A stretch of 24,608 bases of DNA, from the NCBI GenBank assembly GCA_048498135.1, contig JBEHYO010000051.1:1-24608 (forward strand), given 5' to 3'. Source of the stretch: Dokdonella_A sp937902695 (GTDB lineage Bacteria > Pseudomonadota > Gammaproteobacteria > Xanthomonadales > Rhodanobacteraceae). Of this stretch, positions 16,830 through 23,781 are shown piece after piece (the stretch's first letter is position 1; each line of letters begins with the position of its first letter). The notes beneath the pieces were generated by a model, which was not told where the DNA came from, searched no databases, and saw only the letters and a program-made list of their open reading frames with translations. The position numbers were made by a program, and so were the translations under genes.

Positions 16830-16875
16830 ATTGGCTCCATCATTGCCGGAGATGGTGGCGCTCCATGGTACCAAT
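16830..16875. promoter_or_regulatory. Candidate MocR operator in the divergent promoter region
   Basis: GCTCCAT occurs as a direct repeat at 16834-16840 and 16860-16866. Flanking ATTGG (16830-16834) and CCAAT (16871-16875) form an inverted pair, and GGTACC sits at 16867-16872. Direct repeats next to an inverted element are typical of MocR targets. Binding is inferred. Confidence 0.45.
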
Positions 16876-16918
16876 AATCGGCTCTAGAGTTGTGCGGTCC
16901 TTTCGCGGAGCCGCGCCG

Positions 16919-17611
16919 ATGTCGCAAACGCCCGATCCGGCCGCCGAAGGCCGCGCTCCGCGCGGCGCGCGCCATCGCGTCGAGCGTACGCGGGCGCGTG
17001 CGCGCTACGACCGCGACGCCATATACGCCATCCTCGACGCCGGACTGATCGCGCACGTCGGCTTCTGCACCGACGGCCAGCCGTTCGTGATCCCGATGCT
17101 CTACGCGCGCGACGGCGAGACGATCCTGCTGCACGGCTCGGTCGCGAGCCGCCTCGTCGATGCGCTCGGCGCAGGCATTCCGGCGTGCCTCAGCGTGACG
17201 CATGTCGACGGCCTCGTGCTCGCGCGCTCGCACTTCCATCATTCCGTCAACTACCGCTCGGTCGTCGCATTCGGGCGGGCGACGCTCATCGCCGATCCCG
17301 ACGCGAAGATCGCTGCGCTCGCGCGCTTCGTCGACGCGATCGTTCCGGGCCGCGCGGCCGAGGCCCGTGCGCCCGATCGCAGTGAGCTCGCGGCGACCAG
17401 CGTGCTGCGCTTGGAGATCGAGGACGCGAGCGCGAAGATCCGCTCGGGCGGCGTCAAGGACGACGCGGCCGATCTCGCGCTGCCCCACTGGGCCGGCATC
17501 GTGCCGCAGCATCCCGTGTTCGGCGCGCCGATTCCCGACGAAAGCGTCCCCCAGGGCACCGTGCTGCCGCCGTCGGTTCAGCAACTCATCGCGGGAGCAG
17601 CGCGCGCATGA
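16919..17611 (+). CDS. Pyridoxamine 5'-phosphate oxidase-like FMN-binding protein
   Basis: A 230-aa protein of the split-barrel FMN-binding superfamily. GGAG lies 8 nt before the ATG. Recognisable elements are the N-terminal RDAIYAILDAGLIAHVGFCTDGQPFVIPMLYAR strand pair (part of the barrel), LLHGSVASRLV, and HFHHSVNYRSVVAFGRA. These resemble the NimA/flavin-nucleotide-binding subgroup rather than true PdxH. Family members reduce nitro compounds or bind flavin or haem; the substrate here is unknown. It is divergent from the MocR-type regulator and overlaps the following GNAT gene by ATGA, so they form one unit. Confidence 0.88.
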   Translation: MSQTPDPAAEGRAPRGARHRVERTRARARYDRDAIYAILDAGLIAHVGFCTDGQPFVIPMLYARDGETILLHGSVASRLVDALGAGIPACLSVTHVDGLVLARSHFHHSVNYRSVVAFGRATLIADPDAKIAALARFVDAIVPGRAAEARAPDRSELAATSVLRLEIEDASAKIRSGGVKDDAADLALPHWAGIVPQHPVFGAPIPDESVPQGTVLPPSVQQLIAGAARA

Positions 17612-18060
17612 CCACCAGCGCAATCCGGATCATCGACATCAACGATGCGGGCGGCAATGTCGTCGAACCCGCATGGCTCACCGCGGCCGAGACGGTGCAC
17701 CGCCAGCTTCGGCCGCACCTGCCCGAGGCCTACGCCGAAAAGATGCATCGCGTGTTCGCCGACGGCGGACGCATGTGCGTCGCCGTGCGCGACGAGCGCG
17801 TGATCGGCGTCGCGGTCCATCGCGTCCACGAGAACACCGTCGACGGCGTGCAGATGTATGTCGACGATCTCGTCAGCGACGAGACCCGGCGCTCGCAAGG
17901 CGTCGGCCGTGCACTGATGGAGCACATGCAGCGTCTCGCGCGCGACGCAGGCTGCGCGAAGTTCAACCTCGATTCCGGCACGCAGCGCCAGCAGGCGCAC
18001 AAGTTCTACTTCCGCGAAGGCATGGTCATCACGTCGTTCCACTTCGCAAAGCCGCTCTGA
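17608..18060 (+). CDS. GNAT-family N-acetyltransferase
   Basis: A 150-aa acetyl-CoA-dependent acyltransferase. Motif A is clear: VDDLVSDETRRSQGVGRALM, with the pyrophosphate loop RRSQGVGRAL at 94-103. It is followed by the C-terminal KFYFREGMVITSFHFAKPL, in which the conserved Tyr and the final beta strand are recognisable. The substrate is unknown. The ATG overlaps the stop of the PNPOx-like gene, indicating translational coupling and shared control by the MocR-type protein. Confidence 0.92.
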   Translation: MTTSAIRIIDINDAGGNVVEPAWLTAAETVHRQLRPHLPEAYAEKMHRVFADGGRMCVAVRDERVIGVAVHRVHENTVDGVQMYVDDLVSDETRRSQGVGRALMEHMQRLARDAGCAKFNLDSGTQRQQAHKFYFREGMVITSFHFAKPL

Positions 18061-18070
18061 CGGGCGCGCA

Positions 18071-18099
18071 TTCCAACGCGCGGGGCGCGCCGCTATGAT
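18071..18099 (+). promoter_or_regulatory. Possible promoter of the membrane protein gene at 18141
   Basis: -35 TTCCAA (18071-18076), 17-bp spacer, -10 TATGAT (18094-18099). The -35 is weak and the -10 is good. Confidence 0.4.
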
Positions 18100-18140
18100 C
18101 GCGCCTCCCGCCATCCGATTGGCGATTCCTGGACCGCCGG

Positions 18141-18593
18141 ATGGCCGCACAGAGCACAGTTTCCGATCCGCGCTCGCGCTCGCGGGGCATCGGCGTCGCG
18201 ACCGCGCTGATGACCGCGCTCGCCGGCGGCGCGGTCTGGTGCCTCATCGCGCTCTACGCGCGCCACGACCTGATCGCGCTGTCGCTGCCGATCGCGGCCC
18301 TGATCGCGTGGGCGTTGCGCGCGCACGGCTTCGTCGGGCGCTGGTCCGGCGCCGTGATCGCGATCGCGTGCGTTGCGCTGGCCTCGGCGTATTCGCTGTA
18401 CCTGCAGGCGGCGGCGCAGGTCGCCTCGATGCTGGGGTTGCCGCTCCGCGCGGCGCTGACGCAGATGGATCCGCACATGGCGATCGACATCGCGCGGGCG
18501 AATCTCGATGTCGCCGGCATCGCCACGATCATCGTCGCGGCGATCATCGCGGCGGCCGGCGTGCTCTGGACGCTCGGCAGGCGCACGCGCTGA
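18141..18593 (+). CDS. Four-helix membrane protein of unknown function (150 aa)
   Basis: Not recognised. After a short polar N terminus rich in Ser/Arg there are four probable membrane helices: about 18-39, 43-60, 68-90 and 123-145. Between helices 3 and 4 is a loop with LRAALTQMDPHMAIDIARAN. The protein ends WTLGRRTR, so the positive-inside rule places the C terminus in the cytoplasm. The reading frame is clean and codon use matches its neighbours. It ends 10 bp from the convergent acyltransferase gene, with no room for a separate terminator. Confidence 0.78.
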   Translation: MAAQSTVSDPRSRSRGIGVATALMTALAGGAVWCLIALYARHDLIALSLPIAALIAWALRAHGFVGRWSGAVIAIACVALASAYSLYLQAAAQVASMLGLPLRAALTQMDPHMAIDIARANLDVAGIATIIVAAIIAAAGVLWTLGRRTR

Positions 18594-18603
18594 GCGCATC
18601 AAT

Positions 18604-19719
18604 TCAGGCCGGCGTGGCGACGGCCTGCGCGGGCGCTGCATCCGCATCGCCGAACCAGCGCTTCGCGATCCGGCGGCCGAGCCTGATCGACGGCCGTTCG
18701 ACGAGGTAATAAACGAGCGCCGCGAACGCAATCGTCAGCAGCAGCACGACGAGCACGTACCATCCGAGATGCCAATTCCTGAGCCACGAATCGCTGGGCG
18801 ACGACTGCACGACGCGGAGCAGCACGTTGAATACGACCGGATGGAACAGGTAGATCGAATAACTGATCAGCCCGAGCCACGGCAGCGGCGGCCATCCGAA
18901 CCGGAGCACGCGCGTGCCGACGATGAAGATCAGCACGCCGATCGAATAGCCGATGGTGTGCTGGTACGGCACGCCGAAAAAGCGCCCCAGCACGAACGGA
19001 TACAGCGCGACGACGAACAGCGCCGTGCCCCAGAGGCATGCGCGCTCGAAGCGCCCGCTCGCGAGACCGCTCATTTCCGCGCGATAAAGCGTGCCCCAGA
19101 GCATGATGCCGATGTGCATCGGCCAGAACGAACCGCCGTACCAGGCGCCGTTATGCAGCCTGAGCGAAACGATGATGATCATGACGTGAAGCGCGATCAG
19201 CGCCACGGCGATCACGCCGATGCGGCGGTAGCGCACGATATCGCCGGTCAGGACGAGGAGCGCGCAGATCACATAGAAGACGAACTCGATCGCAAGCGTC
19301 CAGTAGAGGCCGATCGCGGGCGGCACGTCGAAGATGTATTCGAGCATCGTCAGGTTGACGAGGATCGCGCTCGGCGCCATCGGGATGTTCCAGATCCAAT
19401 ACGTCGTCAGCACGCCGAGCGGAATCGACAGCCAATACGCGGGATAAAGGCGAAAGAAGCGCGTCAGCAGGAACTCGCGCACGGGATAGCGGTGCGCGAG
19501 CTTGATGCTGAACGGCACGACGAAACCGCTGATCGCGAAGAAGATCACGACGCCGATCCGGCCTGCGTTGATCGGCACCGTCAGCTCGTGGACCCAGCCG
19601 CTCCCGGCGCTCGCGACCTTCGTGAACTTTTCCGAGACATGCACCCATAGCACGAGCAGCGCCGCTAGCGCGCGCAGCGAATCGATGTAGCGCAGGCGGC
19701 GGTCTTCTCGCGATTGCAC
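18604..19719 (-). CDS. Acyltransferase-3 family membrane protein (OafA/YrhL-like)
   Basis: Integral membrane O-acyltransferase that typically acetylates or acylates sugars of lipopolysaccharide, exopolysaccharide or other surface glycans; 371 aa. The N terminus RLRYIDSLRALAALLVLWVHVSE carries the family signature, with the conserved His in the first helix. GVVIFFAISGFVV and the TRFFRLYPAYW segment follow, then about ten hydrophobic helices and WLGLISYSIYLFHP near the end. The start is GTG at 19717-19719 with AGGAG very close. It begins 18 bp after the pntB stop on the same strand, so it is probably cotranscribed with the transhydrogenase genes. The acceptor glycan is unknown. Confidence 0.92.
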   Translation of the reverse strand: MQSREDRRLRYIDSLRALAALLVLWVHVSEKFTKVASAGSGWVHELTVPINAGRIGVVIFFAISGFVVPFSIKLAHRYPVREFLLTRFFRLYPAYWLSIPLGVLTTYWIWNIPMAPSAILVNLTMLEYIFDVPPAIGLYWTLAIEFVFYVICALLVLTGDIVRYRRIGVIAVALIALHVMIIIVSLRLHNGAWYGGSFWPMHIGIMLWGTLYRAEMSGLASGRFERACLWGTALFVVALYPFVLGRFFGVPYQHTIGYSIGVLIFIVGTRVLRFGWPPLPWLGLISYSIYLFHPVVFNVLLRVVQSSPSDSWLRNWHLGWYVLVVLLLTIAFAALVYYLVERPSIRLGRRIAKRWFGDADAAPAQAVATPA

Positions 19720-19737
19720 GATGCTCCTGACGGGCCG

Positions 19738-21141
19738 CTAGTGCCCGCCGCCTTCGATCGCCTTGAGCTCGGCGATCAGCCGGTTCGCGGCTTCCTTGCC
19801 GTCGGCGTACAGCATGCGCGTGTTGTCGGCGTAGAAGAGCGCGTTCTCGATGCCGGCGAAACCGGTGCCCTTGCCGCGCTTGATGACGATGACCTGCCTC
19901 GCGTCGACGACGTCGAGGATCGGCATGCCGAAGATCGGCGACGACTTGTCGGTCTTCGCGGCGGGATTCACGACGTCGTTCGCGCCGATCACGATCGCGA
20001 CGTCGGTCGTCTTGAACTCGGGATTGATGTCGTCCATGTCGTAGATGAGGTCGTACGGCACGCCGGCTTCGGCGAGCAGCACGTTCATGTGGCCCGGCAT
20101 GCGGCCCGCGACCGGGTGGATCGCGAACCTGACGTCCTTGCCGGCCTTGATCAGCGCCTGCGAGAGCTCCCAGATCTTGTGCTGGGCCTGCGCGACCGCC
20201 ATGCCGTAGCCCGGCACGATGACGACCTTTTCGGCGAGATAGAGCAGCGACGCGGCGTCGCTCGCTTCGATCGGCTTCTGCGATCCGGCGATCTCGGTCG
20301 CGCCGCCGCCGCCGCCGAAGTTCGAGAACAGGACGTTGCTGATCGGACGGTTCATCGCCTTGGCCATCAGCTGCGTCAGGAACGTGCCCGCCGCGCCGAC
20401 GACCGTGCCGGCGATGATCAGCGCCTCGATGTTCATCACGAAGCCTTCGAACGCGACCGCTAGGCCGGTCAGCGCGTTATAGAGCGAGATCACCACCGGC
20501 ATGTCGGCGCCGCCGATCGGCAGCGTCATCAGGATGCCGAACGCGAGCGCGAGCAGGAAGAACACGACGACGAGATTGGCGTCGAGCTTCCAGAACACGA
20601 TCGCGGCGCCCGCGACGACCGCTGCGGCGAACACGAGGAAATTGACGGCCTGCTGCCCGGCGAACGTGAAGCGCTTGTCCATGCGCCCGTCGAGCTTGGC
20701 CCAGGCGATGATCGAACCCGTCATCGAGATCGAGCCGATCAGCGCGCCGATCACCGCGAGCGCGAGCGTGGCAACCGGCGGCGCCTCGGCGCCCGACGTG
20801 AACTTCAGGAGCTCGCCGGCGCCGATCGCGGCAGCCGATCCGCCGCCCATGCCGTTGAACAGCGCAACCATCTGCGGCATGTCGGTCATCGCGACCTTCC
20901 TGCCCCAGAGCCACGTCGGCACGACGCCGATCGCGATGCCGATGACGATCAGCGGCAGGTTGTGGCCGCCGGTGATCGCGAACGTCGCGAGCGTCGCGAT
21001 GACCATGCCGATGCCGGCCTGCACGATCCCTTTTCGCGCCGTGACGGGCGAGGACATGCGCTTGATGCCGAGGATGAACAGAAAGGCGGCGAGGAGATAA
21101 CTCGCCCTGGCAAGGTCGACGAGCATCGTTGGCGTATCCAT
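19738..21141 (-). CDS. pntB: NAD(P) transhydrogenase subunit beta
   Basis: Beta subunit of the proton-translocating transhydrogenase, which makes NADPH from NADH using the proton gradient. The product is 467 aa from the ATG at 21139-21141 (MDTPTMLVDLARASYLLAAF). A longer upstream frame is arginine-rich shadow sequence overlapping pntA2. About nine membrane helices occupy residues 1-260 (dII, with GMGGGSAAAIGAGEL). The NADP-binding dIII follows, with VIVPGYGMAVAQAQHKIWEL and IHPVAGRMPGHMNVLLAEA. It follows the pntA2 stop by 8 bp. Confidence 0.97.
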   Translation of the reverse strand: MDTPTMLVDLARASYLLAAFLFILGIKRMSSPVTARKGIVQAGIGMVIATLATFAITGGHNLPLIVIGIAIGVVPTWLWGRKVAMTDMPQMVALFNGMGGGSAAAIGAGELLKFTSGAEAPPVATLALAVIGALIGSISMTGSIIAWAKLDGRMDKRFTFAGQQAVNFLVFAAAVVAGAAIVFWKLDANLVVVFFLLALAFGILMTLPIGGADMPVVISLYNALTGLAVAFEGFVMNIEALIIAGTVVGAAGTFLTQLMAKAMNRPISNVLFSNFGGGGGATEIAGSQKPIEASDAASLLYLAEKVVIVPGYGMAVAQAQHKIWELSQALIKAGKDVRFAIHPVAGRMPGHMNVLLAEAGVPYDLIYDMDDINPEFKTTDVAIVIGANDVVNPAAKTDKSSPIFGMPILDVVDARQVIVIKRGKGTGFAGIENALFYADNTRMLYADGKEAANRLIAELKAIEGGGH

Positions 21142-21149
21142 GGATGCGC

Positions 21150-21446
21150 TCAGCCCTTCTTGCCGGCTTTGCTGGACTTGAACATCTCGAGCATGCGTTC
21201 GGTCACGACGTAGCCGCCCGCCGCGTTGCCCGCGCCGAGCACGACGCCGACGAACCCGATCGCCTTGGCGAGCGCCGAATCCGCGTTCGCGAGCGCCACC
21301 ATCGCGCCGACGAGCACGATGCCGTGCACGAAGTTCGAGCCCGACATCAGCGGCGTGTGCAGGATCACCGGCACGCGGCCGATGATTTCCTTGCCGGTGA
21401 ACGCGGCGAGCATGAAGATGTAGAGCGCGAGAAAACCGTCGATCAT
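21150..21446 (-). CDS. pntA2: NAD(P) transhydrogenase subunit alpha 2
   Basis: Small membrane part of the split alpha subunit, as in Rhodospirillum-type three-gene transhydrogenases; 98 aa from the ATG at 21444-21446 with GGAG 7 nt upstream. Three helices are visible: DGFLALYIFMLAAFTG, FVHGIVLVGAMVALA and AIGFVGVVLGAGNAAGGYVV. The sequence then has TERMLEMFK and a basic tail. The conserved IIGRVPVILHTPLMSGSN loop is intact. It is separated from pntA1 by about 500 bp, nearly all of which is an inserted cassette. Confidence 0.96.
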   Translation of the reverse strand: MIDGFLALYIFMLAAFTGKEIIGRVPVILHTPLMSGSNFVHGIVLVGAMVALANADSALAKAIGFVGVVLGAGNAAGGYVVTERMLEMFKSSKAGKKG

Positions 21447-21485
21447 TGCTCGCTCCGTAAACCTCTGTTGACCAGGGCGAAAGAC

Positions 21486-21940
21486 TGAACCACGAAGAAC
21501 ACGAAGAACACGAAGAAAACAAGAATCAAATAACCAGGCGTTTGATGCCATCGCGCAGCGCGCGCGTATGAAAATTGATGAGCAGGCCGACCTTCACCTT
21601 TGTCAGTCTCAGATATGTCAAAAGCTGCGGATGGGCAGGAGTCTCTCCACAGTCTTCAGCTCAACCACGAGCGCGTCCTCCACCACCAAATCGAGGCGAA
21701 ATCCGCAGTCCAAATCGACATCCTTGTACCGCATGCCAATCGCCCGCTCCAGATCGAAGCGAAGGCCCGCGTTCTGCAATTCGTATCCCAGACAAGTCCG
21801 ATAAGCGGATTCGAGCAAGCCCGGCCCCAGTTGTCGATGAACCTCGATCGCGCACCCTATGACGCGATGCGACAGCTCGTCGAACTCGACCGACTCCGCC
21901 CTTTTCTCTCCTTCGTGCGCTTCGTGTTCTTCGTGGTTCA
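21486..21940. mobile_element. GxxExxY cassette with inverted 9-bp-repeat ends, inside the pnt operon
   Basis: A 455-bp unit between pntA1 and pntA2. The left end holds three tandem CACGAAGAA copies on the plus strand (21491-21517), preceded by TGAAC. The right end carries the same block inverted (21911-21940, minus strand), identical for 21 bases and then diverging at two positions. Similarity extends outwards as GCGAAAGAC on the left and GCGAAAAGAT on the right, giving inverted ends over 30 bp. Between them is a frameshifted GxxExxY gene. Base composition looks less GC-rich than the neighbours. Removing the unit leaves a 50-bp gap, normal for an operon. No transposase is present. Confidence 0.65.
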
Positions 21941-21941
21941 A
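21526..21941 (-). pseudogene. GxxExxY-family protein, frameshifted
   Basis: The GxxExxY family is PD-(D/E)XK-like and of uncertain function. The first frame (possible TTG start at 21939-21941, within the repeat) reads NHEEHEAHEGEKRAE. It then gives SHRVIGCAIEVHRQLGPG, the defining GLLESAY, and RLDLVVEDALVVELK (the D...ExK nuclease-like core). It stops early after VERLLPIRSF at 21618. In the next frame the family C terminus continues as QLLTYLRLTKVKVGLLINF and DGIKRLVI, stopping at 21526. Relative to the usual PIHEAQLLTYL the junction looks like a ~7-base deletion. The broken gene suggests an old insertion, unless a sequencing error explains it. Confidence 0.8.
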
Positions 21942-21951
21942 TCTTTTCGCT

Positions 21952-23079
21952 CTACATGCCTTCAACCAGCTTCTTCGCCGCCTCGTTCCTGATCTCGCCG
22001 CCGTGCGTCAGGCACGTCTTCGCGATCAGCTCGTCGTTCCAGTCGAGATTCACCGCGCCGTCCTTGAGCGAAAGCTCCAGAAAATTGTAGAGGTTGCGCG
22101 CATACATCTCGCTCGCGTGCACCGGCGCGCTCGACGGCAGGTTCGTCGTGCCGATGATGCTGACGCCGTTCGCGCTGACGACCGTTTTCCCGGCTTCGGT
22201 GGTCTCGACGTTGCCGCCGCTCTCGGCGGCGATGTCGACGATGACGGCGCCGGGCTTCATGCCGGCGATCATCGCGGCGCTGACGATGCGCGGTGCCTTG
22301 CGGCCGGGCACGGCGGCTGTCGTCACCACGACGTCGAACGATTTCAGCTGCTCGGCCAGCGCCTGCTGCTGCCTGTCGCGCTCTTCCTGCGTCAGCTCGC
22401 GCGCGTAGCCGCCGCTGCCGGCGGCGCTGACGCCGAGATCGAGGAACTTCGCGCCGAGCGATTCGATCTGCTCCTTCGTTTCGGGGCGCACGTCGAAGCC
22501 TTCGACCTGCGCGCCGAGCCGGCGCGCGGTCGCGATGGCCTGCAGGCCCGCGACGCCGGCGCCGACGACCAGCACCTTCGACGGCCGGATCGTGCCGGCC
22601 GCGGTCGTCAGCATCGGAAAGAACTTCGGAGCGACCTCTGCCGCTATGAGCACGGCCTTGTAGCCGGCGACCGCGGCCTGCGACGACAGGACGTCCATGG
22701 CCTGCGCGCGCGTCGTCCGCGGCAGGAGCTCCATCGCGAACGAGGTGATCCTGCGATCGCGAAGCGCCTTCGTGCGCTCGGGCGAAAGGTGCGGCTGGAG
22801 GTTGCCAACGACGATCGCGCCTTCCCGCAGCGCGCCGATCTGCGCGGGCGTCGGCGGCTGCACGACGAGCAGCACGTCGGCGCGCGCAAGCGCGCCCTGC
22901 TGGTCGGTGGTCTCGCAGCCGGCGAAGGCTGCGTCGGAGAAATAGGCCGATTCGCCGGCGCCGCGTTCGAGAACGACATCGGCGCCGCGCGCCTTCAGCT
23001 TCTTCGCGACTTCAGGCGTCACCGCGACGCGGCGCTCTCCCGCCGCCGTCTCGCGCACTACCGCCACGGCCACCGGCAT
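21952..23079 (-). CDS. pntA1: NAD(P) transhydrogenase subunit alpha 1
   Basis: NAD(H)-binding domain I of the transhydrogenase; 375 aa. Related in fold to alanine dehydrogenase: VRETAAGERRVAVTPE at the N terminus, RTTRAQAMDVLSSQAAVAGY, and the Rossmann loop GAGVAG at 173-178 followed by GFDVRPETKEQI. C-terminal residues include the NLPSSAPVHASEMYARN segment. GGGAGA lies 4 nt before the ATG at 23077-23079. It is the first gene of the pnt operon and divergent from the nitroreductase gene across 138 bp. In that gap CGCGGT-aa-ACCGCG (23131-23144) is a possible operator. Downstream the GxxExxY cassette begins within 12 bp of the stop. Confidence 0.97.
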   Translation of the reverse strand: MPVAVAVVRETAAGERRVAVTPEVAKKLKARGADVVLERGAGESAYFSDAAFAGCETTDQQGALARADVLLVVQPPTPAQIGALREGAIVVGNLQPHLSPERTKALRDRRITSFAMELLPRTTRAQAMDVLSSQAAVAGYKAVLIAAEVAPKFFPMLTTAAGTIRPSKVLVVGAGVAGLQAIATARRLGAQVEGFDVRPETKEQIESLGAKFLDLGVSAAGSGGYARELTQEERDRQQQALAEQLKSFDVVVTTAAVPGRKAPRIVSAAMIAGMKPGAVIVDIAAESGGNVETTEAGKTVVSANGVSIIGTTNLPSSAPVHASEMYARNLYNFLELSLKDGAVNLDWNDELIAKTCLTHGGEIRNEAAKKLVEGM

Positions 23080-23181
23080 GTCGTCTCCCGGATTCGCTCT
23101 TCAAGCCGCATCGTAGCGGAACGCCGCGAACGCGGTAAACCGCGCGGCGCAGCAATGTGCGACGGCCGCCAGGGCCGGCGC

Positions 23182-23190
23182 TGGTAAACT
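23182..23190 (+). promoter_or_regulatory. Possible extended -10 promoter of the nitroreductase gene
   Basis: TGGTAAACT fits an extended -10 (TG-N plus TAAACT), 27 bp before the ATG. No -35 match was found. Confidence 0.35.
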
Positions 23191-23217
23191 GGCGCGCAAC
23201 CCTCACGTTCCGCTCCC

Positions 23218-23781
23218 ATGTCCCTCGATGTCCTGAACCAGCGCCGCTCGGTGCCCTCGCGCCAGCTCGGCGAGCCCGGCCCCGACGAGGCGCAGCTGCG
23301 CGAGCTGCTGACTGCCGCGATCCGCGTGCCCGATCATGGCAAGCTCGCGCCGTGGCGCCTCGTGCTGATCCGCGGCGATGCGCGCGCGCGGCTCGGCGCC
23401 GCGCTCGCCGCGATGCATCTTCGCCACGAGCCCGACGCGCCGCCGTCGGTGATCGAAAAGGATCGCAGCCGGTTCGCGCATGCGCCGCTGATCGTCGCTG
23501 TCGTCGCCCGCATCGAGGAAGACCACCCGAAGATTCCGGCGCAGGAACAACTGCTGTCGGCCGGGCTCGTCGCGTACAACCTCCTGCTGGGCGCGCAATC
23601 GCTCGGTTTCGGCGCGCAATGGCTGACCGGCTGGGCCGCCTACGATCGCGAGGCGGCCGCGCTGCTCGGGCTCGCGGCCAACGAGCGCATCGTCGCGTTC
23701 GTGCACATCGGCAGCGCGCGCGAGCCTGCGCCCGAGCGCACGCGTCCCGCGCTCGAGCCGCTCCTCAGCGAGTGGCGATGA
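23218..23781 (+). CDS. Nitroreductase-family FMN-dependent oxidoreductase
   Basis: A 187-aa protein of the nitroreductase fold, probably FMN-binding and homodimeric, using NAD(P)H. Family features are the N-terminal LNQRRSVPSRQL (FMN phosphate contact, RRS), VPDHGKLAPWRLVLI, ARIEEDHPKIPAQEQLLSAGLVAYNLLLGAQSLGFGAQWLTGW, and VAFVHIGSA near the C terminus. It is shorter than classic NfsB and closest in style to YdjA-type enzymes, whose substrate is unclear. There is no clear Shine-Dalgarno before the ATG. Its stop overlaps the start of the exonuclease gene by ATGA. Confidence 0.9.
   Translation: MSLDVLNQRRSVPSRQLGEPGPDEAQLRELLTAAIRVPDHGKLAPWRLVLIRGDARARLGAALAAMHLRHEPDAPPSVIEKDRSRFAHAPLIVAVVARIEEDHPKIPAQEQLLSAGLVAYNLLLGAQSLGFGAQWLTGWAAYDREAAALLGLAANERIVAFVHIGSAREPAPERTRPALEPLLSEWR

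Noticed and set aside
15264..16877. Plus-strand open frame opposite the MocR-type gene
   Set aside because: It is a shadow frame of a well-supported gene; composition is Arg/Ala/Glu-rich with no motifs.
21486..21519. CRISPR-like short repeats
   Set aside because: The 9-bp units are contiguous tandem copies without spacers and form the ends of the GxxExxY cassette.
23123..23144. Inverted repeats in the pntA1/nitroreductase gap as a defined operator
   Set aside because: CGCGGT-aa-ACCGCG is real, but such GC palindromes are frequent in this composition and no regulator is linked, so it is mentioned only under pntA1.
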